Of a stretch of DNA of 64,000 nt, positions 44,976-57,870 are shown one piece after another. Within the stretch, counting starts at the first letter, position 1. Each line of letters begins with the position of its first letter. A model generated the notes under the pieces. The model saw only the letters and a list, made by a program, of their open reading frames with translations, was not told where the DNA came from and did no database searches. The translations under genes and the position numbers were made by a program. Source of the DNA: Pempheris klunzingeri (Eukaryota > Chordata > Actinopteri > Acropomatiformes > Pempheridae); contig NC_092027.1 in the NCBI RefSeq assembly GCF_042242105.1, positions 7,578,721-7,642,720 on the forward strand. The letters run 5' to 3'.

Positions 44976-45900
44976 CTCTCATCACTCCGAACGGGGAAAA
45001 ATACTGAAGTCTAAAACTGCCATTTGCAGGAATAACAATCTAAAGGATGGTGTGTGTGTGTGTGTGTGTCTGTCTCATCTGGCTCCAGACACTTCACATG
45101 GAGGGCCAGAACTAACCAAAGCCAGGCCTGGAAAGCAGGTGGAGACTGGCGAGACAGTGTGAAGCACTTGTGACATAACCCTGTACCACTTTCGTCAAAG
45201 TGTATAAAAACCAAATTAAACACTGACTCATCTGTTGCATAAATGCCTAAATAAAATGGTTACAGTTTATTTCTTGGCTCAAAAGACTAGTTTAATCTTT
45301 AAAAAAAAAAAAAGAGATGGAATAAGACCTCCTTTCCTAAAGGTAGGCCAAAATGTGTTTTGGAAGTCCTTAGGTATGGCCTCATTTGGAAAATTTTTGG
45401 CCGCTGTGAGACACTGAAATCAAAAACTCAATCATAACTTGCAAAGTTTTTCATGCAGCAGTGAATTACCTGTTTAGGTACCTGCTATATTATCCCTCGT
45501 TTAAAATTTTATAAGATTTTATGAACCATTTTCTAAATTTGTTTTTGTCATTTCAAAATCCACAGTGAGAGCTCGAGCCATAAATAGGAGTTTGTTTTGG
45601 ACTTGTGTGCTCTCAGCCAGCACACACCCTAAACAGTCTGAGGGAAGAGTGGAAAGGATCCAGCGTCACATCTGGACTTTCTGCAAGACTTCCACTTGAC
45701 ACAATCCCCGACTGACACGTGGCAAAAACAAAGGGACGCACAGAGACTAGACTTCTTTTGTGAGAGTACAGCACTTATTTCAGATCAGGTAACTTCACAT
45801 TTTTTCCCATAAAACTGTCAGAATGCATTTTCTGGTATTCAAACTCTAACATTATATACAAGTGCATCTGTACAGAGACAAGAAGGCTGGACAGGTGAAG
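44976..45900. other. Intergenic, between clec3b and exosc7
   Basis: About 0.9 kb lies between the clec3b upstream region and the exosc7 3' end. Apart from the GT run and an A-tract near 45300 I see nothing in it. Confidence 0.6.
45050..45069. repeat. (GT)n short microsatellite
   Basis: A ten-unit GT run, about 160 bases upstream of the clec3b start codon. Confidence 0.9.
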
Positions 45901-45901
45901 T

Positions 45902-45907
45902 TTTATT
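45902..45907 (-). terminator. Polyadenylation signal AATAAA of exosc7
   Basis: TTTATT on the plus strand is AATAAA on the transcript, about 50 nt past the exosc7 stop codon. Confidence 0.5.
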
Positions 45908-45958
45908 ACAAAAATTCTGTATACATGTACATACATCCTCTAGATAAAGTATTTGATC

Positions 45959-48900
45959 CTAACCAAGAAAGCCGACTTTCTGTTGCCTCTTTCCCAAACT
46001 CTCCTCCTGCTGCAGCAGCTTCATGAGCGGAGCATGAAGGGTCTTCCCGACACGTTTACCTGCCTGGAGACGACAAAATACATGTGCAGTCTTATTCATA
46101 CATAATCATATTCAAAAACGTATGTTTCCTGTAATCTTTAAACATCAGATTCTGATCTTCTCATGTAGTCTCAGTAAGAAAATAAAAAAATGATGTTTCC
46201 CAAAAGATTTAAGAATCCACGTTAAGATGAAATGGCATTATATATAGACAGTACAGCATATTATTCTTTCTTAAAAGAGAAAAAAATGTGATATTCCTGG
46301 GTCTTTTTAAAACTTTAGACACTGTAGGTATGCACCAGCAGACTCATCCAGCTGAGATAATAACCTGATTATTAGCTCAGATATTGCTCCTTATTTACCA
46401 AGCGGACAGTTAAACACAATTAGATTAAAATGACATTAGTGCTAATGCTTGAGCCGAGGCGAGAGGAGGCCAGATGGCCGAGGTGGAGGGCAGGACTCAC
46501 CTCTGTCATTTCAAAGATGCTCTCTGGATCCAGGCTGCCTCCACCCACCTTCCTAGTGCAGGTCACCGTGCCCTTGTGTGTCACAGACATGATCAGGCTC
46601 GCCACGGAGCAGGCCTTCTCCTGCAGAGTCGCATCCACCACGTGCCGGTGGCCCACCTGCAGAGGAACAGCCAACGTCAGGGGAGTCAAGCATATACGCT
46701 ATATGTTTGTGTGATACTGAGCTGTAAACAGAGAGCTAACCTTGCACAACGTCACTATACAAGGAACGTTTTCTACATCGAGTCTCATACAATCATACGG
46801 GTCATCTGACAGCTCAATTTCCTTTCCTCCTTCTTCGTCAGCTGATATGTGCACGCTGGGGATTCTGTCAATGAGAAAATCAGAAGACTGTATATAAGCT
46901 TTAATTTCACTAAATAAGAGCTCTCTGCATTAACTTATTCAGTCGATATGAACAGTGCGGTAAAGATATAACAGCGGTAGGAGGATAAGACCCAAACAAA
47001 CACAAATATAACACTTTACTTACTTTGTGTTGAAGAGAGCTGCCTTGATTGCTATTGAAATAGCATCGTACAGGTTTCCATCACACTGCAGGAGCTGTAG
47101 AGACATAGGAGTGTGAGATTTTACCTTAGTGAGCACCATGACACCGACTGTATACACAAACCAAATAAGCTGTTCTGATGGAAAATGTGGTGCTTTAGTT
47201 TATTTCTCCACTGAAACTTAGGAGAGACCGAGCAGCTCTATGTGGTTTATCAAACAGCGTTTTACATGCTTTAAAACAATCTTTCCTCAGGGGTGTTCAT
47301 GCGGCTGCATTCGATTGTACATTCAAAAACTGACTCCGGCAACAGTGTAAGTAGTGAAAAAAAAAAGATGAATGCTGGATTATGTCTAAAAATGAAAGAC
47401 ATTATTGGATGCTGCTACACACCAACACATCCACATAGAGGACCCAGCAGTGTTCTCCTGCACTGATACAGAGGCTCTTGAGGTCCACGCTGTGTTTGTT
47501 GTTGAAGACTTTGTAGAGAGTGTTACTCAGCTCCGTCCCCAGCTCCTCGCCTCCTCTGCCCTCAAATTCAGGGGTTGCATTGGCAGAGCTAGTGATGGAA
47601 GGTGAGAACAAAACAATAAAGGTGTGAGGAAACAGAGTATCTATTAGTTTGAGATGTTTCATTCTTACTAACATAATGTGAATCCACAAACAATGGGATG
47701 TGTTGGAGATCAATCTCACAAGGAACAGATGACACAACACTACCTCCTAGTGGCAAGGTATCCATCAAAACACTACCTGCAACACTGTTTACAAAGAGTC
47801 CTTATTTTTGCCATGTTTCATTTACACCATTTTTGTCTTTGAGACACTTTCATATTTATTTTCAATTCGAAATATGAAGTTATGTCATAAGTAAAATATG
47901 TAATTTTGATAAAGAAATTTGGTGGAAATAGACTCGTCATTTCATTACATTTCATGTCACAGCAGCAGTACATTAACAACCACGTTGAACAAGGAATAGT
48001 GGAAACCAAATGACAGAACACAAGTATTAAAACAAGATGAATGATAAAGTATGCTATTTATATTGTGTTTATGTAGTGTGTGCATTTCTGTGAGATGTGT
48101 AAAATGGATATAATAGATAAAAGATGTATTGCACTTTGTCAGAAATTTGTTGGATTAGCCAAAAATAGACATTAATGGCTGCATCTGAAATCACTCCCTC
48201 ATTCACAATCAACTCTCCATATAATTAATACTATTCAACACGCATTACTCAATTATGGGGAGTAAACGGGTGTAGTGGAACTGCAATTTTCATATCTAGA
48301 AAATAATAGTAGCTGATGCTATACAATACATTATATAGCAAATTGCTGAGCAAAACTCTGTGTATCATCATATTTAGTAACATTATACATTTTTTTCTAA
48401 ATCCCACAAGTCTCAGTTTATAAAAAACCTAAATTAATATACCTACCAGTCAACAAAGAACTCCAAGTAGCCTTCATTTGGAACCATCGGTCTTGGTTTT
48501 CCAATTTCAGCCTTAACCCCAACTAGAACCGCTGTGTGCCCCTAAAAGTCAGACAATAATTAACATATTAGGTCATTTAAATATATATAAAGAAAAGAGG
48601 GCAATAGACATTAGAGAGGCTCAGATATAGCTAGACTGGATGACAAGTGACGGAAGGTGCACAGATGAAAAGTTTTAGAGCATCTTCTTGTTTGAATAGA
48701 AACATAAAGGTAACAAATAAATAAGTAAATATTGAATATTAGCATTACCAGTGTGACTTTGGCCGAACCGTCTGTGTTGGACACAACATCAGTCTCTATT
48801 TCCATGTGTCTGTAGTCCTCACAGCCTCTTCCATCCACTCGTAAATCATCCTGATGAAAACAACCAACATGTCAACAACAGCAACACTGCAGTCTCAGCG

Positions 48901-49081
48901 GTAGCTAATGCTAACGCAGCTAGCTTCCCTGCTGTTAAAAAGCAGAAATTAGCTTCGTGGCGTTTACTGGACATGTCTTATTTTACAGAGGTTGAAGGGT
49001 AAAGTGTAGCTGTTAAAAACTCACCCGTATACCGTGTAAAATGTACACCTTTTCAGCCTCGCTGACTTGGACTGTGGCCAT
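45959..49081 (-). CDS. exosc7: Exosome complex component RRP42 (exosome component 7), 291 aa
   Basis: Exosc7 is one of the six RNase PH-like ring subunits of the RNA exosome; the vertebrate ring channels RNA but is not itself catalytic. The eight exons are 49025-49081, 48749-48850, 48447-48541, 47423-47588, 47024-47094, 46741-46864, 46501-46656 and 45959-46063. They total 876 nt, with GT/AG ends and frame kept throughout, giving 291 aa, the length of human EXOSC7. Landmarks are MATVQVSEAEKVYILHGIR, DDLRVDGRGCEDYR, EIETDVVSNTDGSAKVTL, NEGYLEFFVDC, ATPEFEGRGGEELGTEL, HCWVLYVDVL, ELSDDPYDCMRLDVENVPC, GHRHVVDATLQEKACSVAS, GSLDPESIFEM and the C terminus RQQKVGFLG. An AATAAA at 45902-45907 (minus strand) starts about 50 nt after the stop, so the 3'UTR may be very short. 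Confidence 0.98.
47589..48446 (-). other. exosc7 intron 3
   Basis: The largest exosc7 intron is AT-rich, with no gene or clear repeat recognised. Confidence 0.8.
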
Positions 49082-50199
49082 GTTGTAAAAACACTATTAG
49101 CGTGCGTATGTCCCTCTTCTTCTACGTCATCAACAAACGACGAATTGAAAAAAAAAAAAAAATTGATTTGCTCGCCCGGATGTCCCGGAAGTTTGAGGCA
49201 CCGCCCAACCGGTGATCCAGTCTCCAACGAAGACTGTGGGCTTTAAAAAGTGATACTGTTTCATTAATGCGCGATGGATACCGAAGAAAACATCTTTAGG
49301 ACAGTATTTTAAGATGATATAAGTAGGTGTTGAGTCTATTATCAGATGCTGTTGGTTAATGTAGTAAAAACATAACCCAGTCTGGTGCATAGTGTCTGAC
49401 ACTGAAAGATGTTTTTATTTATTTATTAGTTTCTTCTTCTCTGTACAATGTTTACAGTGCACCAGTGTTTCATCCCACATGCCCTCGGTCACATTCAATA
49501 ACTTTAACTGATTATAGATCTGATGTAAATATTGTTATTTTGCCCTGAATCTGGACTTTCAGGAAGCTGTTGCTGCTTACTGGGGCCTGTTGAGAAAGTG
49601 GAGCTGATATTTGTCACGATGAACTGACACTTGGCTCAGAAAGAATAAAAAAATGTAGCAATATTTTTTTTACCTATGATTGGTGTGTGCGTACATATAT
49701 CACTTAAATTATTTATTGTAATTATACTTAACCTAAGAGTTTCCAGAGTACATTACATTTACATTAGGTATAAAAACCTGAAAAAACCATCACCGTATAC
49801 TACTGTGGAGGTTCATTTCTGCCACCGTAATGGAACAAAAAGATCCTGTATGAAGCCTTTTCAAAATAATGACTTGATATATGAAGTCAGTATTTTAAGG
49901 TAGTTTCTCATTACTTTGAGAAAGTTTTTCATTTTCTTAGATACTAACTTAATATTTTGAGATAGTAAGTCATTATTTTCAGAGTTTCTTATCATTTGTA
50001 GATAATAGGTCATTATTTTTAGATAGTAAGTCATTATTTGGATAAAGTTTCTTATCATTAAGACTTACAGGATCTTTTTATAAATCAGTTAATTTATTGG
50101 ACGTCCATACAGCAGTGGTTACAGTGGTTTCCTCCCATCAGTATTTGTATGACTGATGGTCTCCAGAGGGGGGGCGGGAGTATCGTTGCCTGACAGACC
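49082..50199. promoter_or_regulatory. Divergent promoter region of exosc7 (minus) and zdhhc3 (plus)
   Basis: The exosc7 start codon and the GC-rich zdhhc3 first exon point away from each other across about 1.1 kb. The part next to exosc7 (49,082-49,230) should hold its short 5'UTR and core promoter. The remainder is AT-rich and has been entered by the terminal-inverted-repeat element at 49837-50079. Confidence 0.55.
49837..50079. mobile_element. Small element: 14-bp terminal inverted repeats around a degenerate minisatellite
   Basis: AAAAAGATCCTGTA at 49837-49850 is exactly inverted at 50066-50079 (TACAGGATCTTTTT). Between them the sequence is a run of related 20-30-bp units of the types AGATAGTAAGTCATTATTTT and GAGAAAGTTTCTCATTA. 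There is no coding capacity. It looks like a non-autonomous DNA element whose interior is tandemly repeated. Confidence 0.7.
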
Positions 50200-50599
50200 G
50201 AGCTCAGGGCGCGAAGGCCCGTATCAGCAAGGAGAGTGTCGGACTTCCTGGTTGTGTCTCCGTTGTGTTGTCCCACTGCCCGCACAGCTTTGTGGATCCG
50301 ACCGAGAGGAGAGCACCGAGGCACCCACGGTGACGGCCCGCTTCCAGGCTCGTCCTCCGCTGTAGTTGGCGGACTAACCGGCCCTTCGACGCCTCGTCGA
50401 GACGGAGATCCGGAGCGGAGCCGCGGGGCTGCGGAGAGAAGCTAGCCGCAGATCGGTGAGGTTAGCTCGGATTGGGCTAGCAGCCGGAGCGGCGGAGGAG
50501 GCTCTCACTCCTCCGTTTGGCGTGTTTTCACTCCCAAAGGCTCGAAACTACGAAAGGACCTCAAGAAACTTTGGTGACGAGGCCAGAAGAGAAAGTAAG
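50200..50599 (+). promoter_or_regulatory. zdhhc3 promoter/CpG-rich first (non-coding) exon
   Basis: This is a GC- and CpG-rich block (CGGAGATCCGGAGCGGAGCC and similar) ending in a strong splice donor AAG|GTAAGT at 50599/50600. The next recognised zdhhc3 exon begins at 56141, ahead of the start codon, so the first exon is 5'UTR. The exact transcription start cannot be read from the sequence. Open frames across the block look incidental to GC content. Confidence 0.65.
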
Positions 50600-53500
50600 G
50601 TAAGTGTTTTAAAACACCAGCGGGACAGTCACTCAGATGTAAGAGTGTTATGTGAGGCAGCAGCAGCAGGAGTTACTTCCTGGACTGATTTACTGCATCA
50701 CCACTTTCTGGAAGTTCATTTATTACATTCCTGTAATGCAATAATAACTGTATGCACCCTTTTGGTCATTATCAGCCAAGTCACTTTTTTTGCTTACCCA
50801 TCTTTAAGGAGGTCAGAGGTCAATGTGGCTATAAAACAGCCTCCCTGGAGTCCTGTTTAGGGTCACATCAGTATTTTAACTAATGCTTTATCCATTTTAT
50901 TTTTGTTTATTCACCACTAGAAATAAATCTCAAAAGACTGTGTGCTGATATTGACAACGGTGCATTAATTGTGATACTGCTTTACAGCTGAAATGGTTAG
51001 AAAGTCAAGTATTTAGCAAAGGAGACCACATTTGAGTAGAAAGTGAATGAAGTTTGGCCAGAAATACATCACTAATGGTGTACTAATGTGGCTCTGTGAC
51101 TGCTAGACTGAGAGTTGGCATCTGTGCAGACAATCAAACCATCAGTTAGTCCATCAATAATAAAAAAAAAAACACAAAACCATGGCAACCATTTCATATA
51201 ATTGATTAATCAAGACTTTGCTGCTTTTTTCCCATCTGACATAACAACCCTGACCATTTGAGTGCTGGACTGAAAAGCAATTTGAAGAAGTCACCTTGGG
51301 CTTTGATTCGAAATGATTAACTGAGAGAATAATCAGTGTGTTTATTGTTAAAGAATTAGTCATTAGTTGCTCTAGACTGCTGCGTTTCATTTTAGAGCTG
51401 CCACTGAAGCATCTGTCAGCCAAATAATTGACTAATTATTTCAGCTCCATTAAACTGTCTTGACATATTTTGGTGTGTGTGTTAATTCCTCGCCACATCA
51501 AATCATTAAAACTCAAAAGAGTGCGTGCCAAGATGCCAAGCTGAATGTTCACACACAGGTGGCAGGTTTTTATGCCCCAAATTCTGTGACCCAGATTAGT
51601 TAGAGTTTATCAGCTGCAGACGTTGGCACCTTATCGTACAATATCACATTTTCTCCATAAAGCACTTGTTATCAAAAATTGTTCCTCCCATGTCTGTGAT
51701 AGCTCAGAGGCTGTAGAGCTCCAACGCCTCACCTGTCAGTATCTGGCGTTTTGCATGTTGTCAGGCACAAAATCTGACAGCTCACACATGCCTGTGCATC
51801 AAAATCACTGCTGTCGGAGTGGGACACCCCGTGTAAATACTATGGAGGCACTGCGTTTGGTAACAGCCAGGCAAATACAGTACGCGATAAGATTCAACAT
51901 TCCTTTACTTTACAATCCTTATTCAGGTATGAGAGTACCAGTCTTGGGTTTCCTGGGGTTCCTCAACACTGTAGTAATAATAAAATATCAATAAAAATTC
52001 AATTTAGTGATAATATAGCTAATATAATTTATGTTTTGTATGTGAAAGTGTAAACGTACATTGCTTGCATTATTGCCATAAAGCGAGATAAAAACACTTG
52101 CAGTAGCAGCACAAATAAAATTCTTAATCAGATCACAGATTTGTTATAATTGTTGTTGTTTATTTTGCAAAATTTTAGTAGTAATTGCTGGAAAATGATG
52201 TTTTCATGCCTCTGTGAGCTCAGCTGAAAACAATATTGTGCTGGAAGCTTTGCCTCTGTGGTCTTTAGTCCACAAACTTTTGTTTTGAAAGCCACCAAAT
52301 GAGGTTATTAGAGAAGTGAAATCATATCAGAGTGTTAATTAACTCCACGGGAGGTCACATCTATCTGCGTCTCATCCCGGCATCAATTCATCTCTCTTCG
52401 GGCGTCTTATCCTGCCTGCCCGGCCATCAGTCAGCGCTGTCAGCTACTCTGAAATGAATTCTAGCAGCAGGGTATCAAACGTACCCATAAATCATTAATT
52501 GAATATCTGACTGGGCCGGTGATACATTTTGGGTTAGTGAGGCACTGCTGCAGTATAAATCCGGTATTTTTACATCCAGGAATTTGGCCTCCCAGGAGAA
52601 GCCAGCATTATTATTGTTCTTATCACATGAATTTTGAATATTGCTTTTATTGGATTTAGAGGATATGTGCTTTATCCAAATATTTATTTTGTTTTCAGCT
52701 ATCTTCCAAAATGAGTGCATGGAATATGAGGAATAAAAAGTCTGAAAAAATTGGCATTGCTTCTGATAAGAAGTTCTAAATACACCCGCTGCTCGTGATC
52801 AACTTGGCTGTTTTTGAGTTGTGTTTTTTTTTCCGTTTGTTAGGCCAGTGGAAAACTTCAGCCTCAGCCAGAGTCCAGCTAGTTTGGTTTAAGTGTTAGC
52901 GATCGTGTTTCTCCATAAAAGATGGACATCAGACAGCGGTTTACCAACAGGAAAAGCTCATCGACGGATGGTGGTGTGGTGCTGTCCATGGTGCTGATTC
53001 AACTGTCGCAATGTCGCTGTTTCAGTGACTTTGTTTAGCACTTATAACTGACTTTGGCCTCTAACTGTGTGTGAATTATAAGATTTAACAGTGAGGGGAA
53101 ACTACAAGACGTCGGGCCACAATTCATTTACATCAGCTGCAAATTTAAGTCTTATAATTAAAATATATAGTAAATAGGCACATTATTTCGTGGTAGTCTC
53201 AATATATAAACCCACATAATGTATTGAATATGAGTGAAATGAATTGTCAGGACCTGTCTTTTAACAAACCAAATGTCTGCCCAGTTTCTCTCCTCTGGAG
53301 CTTCCACTGTGGACTTTATCTAATCCAACAGCAACTCCGAGCTGTTGGCACAAGGGAAGTCACGGCTGTTCTGTAAAGTGTTTCTGTCACAATCAGGCCG
53401 TTGTTTTCATCGTAAAAACAGTGAGAGAAATTCACTGAGAGGATCTATAGACTCATTCTCCAGTCTACCATAGAAGAAGCCATTGACTTGGCTGATGGTT

Positions 53501-56140
53501 GTTCATGAATTGCTGTTAGTTTCACTGCTGGTCTTTTGTGTTTTTATCGGTTCCCATCTCGTTAGATCATCTGCACTTTCAGTAAGCACACTTTTCAGGG
53601 CCATTGAAGCTTCTTTGTTTCTATTGGAGTGAAACTTTCAGGCTGTCCACATAGCAATTACATTAAAAGCCGTTGTCAGGCGTCCCGTATCCCCCTCAGT
53701 GGAGCGAGTTTTTCCTGAAATGGGCTGCTCCCACCGGCTGAATCCCATCTGTATTGGTAAAGAGTCACGTGAATCACCGACATTAATTTGACTTTGACAG
53801 GACAAGATCACAAAATTGTGTCTTCCAATGACTTATAGACAAGTAAAAAGCCTTGATATGATTTGCTGTATTAACATTTTGTGTGGCAAGTAGTGTAGCT
53901 CTGAGGACGTCACCTGCTAAAACTACTACTATACTGTTGCTGTCATTGATTTAATGTTTATTTCAAGTTCCTTTTCGGAGCCTGTTTCATATTGATAGGC
54001 AAGTGCTTTTTAAAAACAACAGGAAGCATTTTAAAAGAAATGGAACAGGTTAAACAATAGTAGATAATGAAAGTTGTTCAGTTTGAGTTGAGTTGTTCAG
54101 GTCAGTTGCACTGAAGGACAGAAACCTGGACATAAAGGTGATCAAAGTCGAGGCACCGTGACTAAATGCTGCTTCTCCATGTGGTAAAAGACAGTCAGAT
54201 GTGTTTTCTGGTCCAAAAAATGTAGAGATCACCACTAATTTAAAGTCTATTCAGTGACACACTGGAAGCAAGTGGTGAGATTTGAAGTCTGGTTCGGTTC
54301 CTTTGGTTTTCTTCATCTTTGACCTCAAAACTGCACCAAGTATGTGTGTATGTATATACTCACCGTCACTGTTTACTACCACTGGAGCCAGACAGATGGT
54401 ACTGTAATGGCTGACTTCTTCTAGTGAAAGTGATAGCTGCAGACACAGCAGACCTCCAGCATGACCCCCCGCTGCGCCTTCGCTCCTGCTGTGTGATGAT
54501 AAGTGTGGTGAAACAGGTCAAGCCACCGCGCAGAAGGGTTCGAGTCAGTCGTTTAAAAAAAAAACTAGAGAGAACGTTTTTACCGAGACAAAGTCCCTGG
54601 TTTTCCAGTTGTTTTCCGACTTGGGATCGCTGGATCACTGAAGGAGTCATCCTCTGGGAAACACAAACGTGTTTACAAAATTTCATTGGAATCCATTGAA
54701 TAGCTATTGAGGAAAAAGTCTGTAATTATCTGGCCAGCGTGGCTAAAAGGAAGTCAAATCTTAAAAAAACACATCATATTTCAAGAGATTATCATGAAAT
54801 TTTAGTAGAATGTCCTGTACAAATAAACTATGTTTTGTACTCAGTTTTAATAAAACGAAGCTGAACACACGAAAATATCAAAAAATGTCTAAAAAAATAA
54901 AATCACAGGCTGAGATGAAGTGAACGGATAGAGAAAGGGGTGGATGTCAACGGGCTGCTCTTTAAATGTGGTGTGAGTTTTGAGGAGAGGATTAGAGGCA
55001 AACAAAGAGGTTCTGGTGAGTGATACAGTGATCTGGACTCAGGCTGTAACGGACCGTGTGATGTTTTAGTTTAATACGGAGATGAAGTTGATTAATTTTA
55101 TCCCAAATGTGCCGAAAGAGCGCCGCATCATTGATTAAATTCCTGTCCTCGGGGGAAGCATGTTCAACTGCCAGGATCATTGCCCGAGCCCTAATTAATA
55201 CATACATAAAAGTGAGATTAGGTTATCGCTCAGTTAAGCCTAATGGATAGATTGAATCCTCAGGAATGACCAAGCACTTTGATTGTGCTCACTATAAGGT
55301 TTTAGTGAGGAGAAGGGCGTCGAGGTCCAGCCGTCCTCCGGGAATAAGCTGCTTTATTCCAGTCACTGGTATCTGCATATAATAGTCAGGCCTATTTTTG
55401 GTTTTCTGACATTTTATCCCCTTTGAAGCCACATCACCTTTGTCTACACACTCTTAGACTTGCTCAATTGCTTATTCATAAGCCTCGTCTCCAAACAGAG
55501 CCGGGCACACTGCGGCCCAGTGCAGCTCAGTGTAGGCTGAAGCATTGTTTCGTTTCACTATTAAGGTCAAATGTTGGATTCCGGGTTTTAAATTCAACAG
55601 CAGCCTCTTCGTTTTTGCTGTGGAAGGAATCTGTGTGGAGTGTTTGGCCTGTTGGGATTGGATCCGTCTGTGTTTGTTCCTCCTTCAGTTAATTCTCCCT
55701 CCAGAGTGTTGTCCTCAACCTCTTTTGCTGAATCACTGCGTCTTATTAGCCTCGGTCTCTCCTTATGTTCCCCGTGGATGCAGAGCACTTATTAGATTGT
55801 TTACTCTAGTCATTGTTGTGGGATAGCACTCTGACTCTGTGATGTAGCTGCAGTGCAGACAGGAGCTGTCAGTTCGTTGATTGACAGGAAATTAATCAGC
55901 AGTTATTTTGATAATCAGTTAATCCTTTTAAGGCAATTTTAGTCAACAAAGATTCTCTCGTTCCAGCTTCTCCTCTGTGGATTAGTGGTTTTTATTTGTG
56001 TTACATGATAGTGACGATAACTGCCCTTCACTGATACCGTCCCTCATATATTCACTCCTCATCACATATCTGATTCTCTAATTCTGTTCATCTCTCTGCT
56101 CCCCTCTCCTGCTCCATCTGTCTCTCTTCACTCCCCACAG
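50600..56140 (+). other. zdhhc3 intron 1 (5.5 kb)
   Basis: The long first intron ends at a CTCCCCACAG acceptor. It contains a dispersed repeat piece near 54620-54760. I recognised no nested gene. The stretches at 52,340-52,460 and 55,130-55,480 are more balanced in base composition than their surroundings and could be conserved non-coding sequence, which cannot be judged without alignment. Confidence 0.6.
54620..54760 (+). repeat. Dispersed repeat fragment, copy B
   Basis: GCTGGATCACTGAAGGAGTC ATCCTCTGGGAA, then AAAATTTCATTGGAATCCAT TGAATAGCTATTGAGG and CCAGCGTGGCTAAAAG follow the same fish repeat phrase as copy A at 29110-29330. Confidence 0.55.
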
Positions 56141-56169
56141 TATGTGGTTGGAGCCACAGGTGCTGTAGG

Positions 56170-57834
56170 ATGAAGAGCCCGGCGCACCGCACCAGGGACA
56201 TCGAGCGCCAAGCTGGCTACCTGAGGCCCGAGCACTGCGCCCCTCCACCGCCCCGCACCGGCTCCGACACCATGTGGTTCATCCGTGACGGCTGCGGCAT
56301 CGTGTGCGGCATCATCACCTGGTGCCTGGTCTTCTACGCCGAGTTCGTGGTAGTGTTCGTCATGCTGCTGCCCGCCAAGAATGTGGCATACAGCCTCTTC
56401 AACGGGGTGATCTTCAACGGCCTCGCCTTCCTCGCCCTCGCCTCTCATGCCAAGGCCATGTGCACAGACCCGGTCAGTCCATCTCTGAATAGCAGATTGA
56501 GTTCATGTTGGCTGTAATACGCCTTCTTATGTAACGCATGCCATCCAAGATAAACTAATGTTGTAGATATTATTTCTTTGTAGCTTTTGAAGTGTGAAAA
56601 GGACTTAAACAATTAGATAGATCGATTCAGGTGTCCAATATCTCACATAGTCAAATTGACAAACACTAAAATAATAAACTATTTGCAACTAGTTCGACTA
56701 TTGAACTAGTTGCCAATTAGTTTTCTGTCGATCCAAATCATTTTTTTGCTGTTATGATGAATTTCCATTCTGTAGGAGCTTTTGCAAATGAGCGAACGCT
56801 GTAAAACTTCTGCAGTAACAGGAACTACAGTTGAATTCCTTGTCAAACTCCTCTTTTTTTTTTTTCTCTGCTCCCTGTCAGGGTGCTGTGCCTAAAGGGA
56901 ACGCTACCAAAGAATTCATCGAAAGCCTGCAGCTCAAACCAGGACAGGTGGTGTACAAGTGTCCCAAGTGCTGCAGCATCAAGCCCGACAGAGCTCACCA
57001 CTGCAGGTACAGCACTCCGTGTGAATGTGTAGGAAAGAGTTAGCGATCCCACTGCAAACTCTGCAGCTTTTACAGTGTGGGTCTGGGTGTGTAGAGTTCT
57101 GCTGAAGTCTGCACCTTACGGAAGAAAGGATGCGTCTCTCCCACTGGGGACTCCTCCCCTCATCTACTCCTGCACCGGCCTCCCTTATATATGTGTGTGT
57201 GTGTGTGTTTTGTAGCTGTGTAGCATTTCCCTGCAGACTGTGCAGCTTGATAATGAGGAGTCCCCTCTGTGGAAGCGCTGTGGTCTCCCTGGGATCAGGA
57301 GGCATGAAAAGCACAGAAACAGTGCAGAGTAATTAAATCCTAAAACCAGTGAGTGATTCTGTCTCAGAGGCAAACATGGGTGTCAGTTTGAATGAAACAG
57401 ATGATTCTATTGTGTTGAATATTATGAGTCATCCTTGTGGGTGTTTCAAATGATACATTGTGATGATACACTTGTTTCTAATGACCCACGAGAGAAATAT
57501 GTTACACGCAGGATGGCAGCTTTTTAAATATAGATTTCCCCCCAGACAGAAGGAGTAGATTGAGTATGAGTATGTTCTGAGTTGTCAACCAGCCAGGCAC
57601 GTGCACAGATAGACCCCAGGTGGTGCTCGAGCACCTGCCCTTTTGGCCTCGGATGAGATGAATGCCCCTTTTGGTGGCATCACTGCCTGTTATTTCGGGC
57701 ACGACCGCGGCGCACCAACATGGAGAAATCTCTGTCGGAGATGCTGCCATAGAAAAATCTCCGCTAGTGCAACAGCTCCTCAAAGCGCCTGTGCGCATTG
57801 CTGCAGTCAGCTGCAGTTCTGTCGGATAAATAAC

Positions 57835-57870
<36 letters not shown>

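Noticed and set aside
50156-50860. Three overlapping open frames at the zdhhc3 5' end
   Set aside because: They sit in GC-rich 5'UTR and intron, with no homology. The zdhhc3 start codon lies in the next exon.
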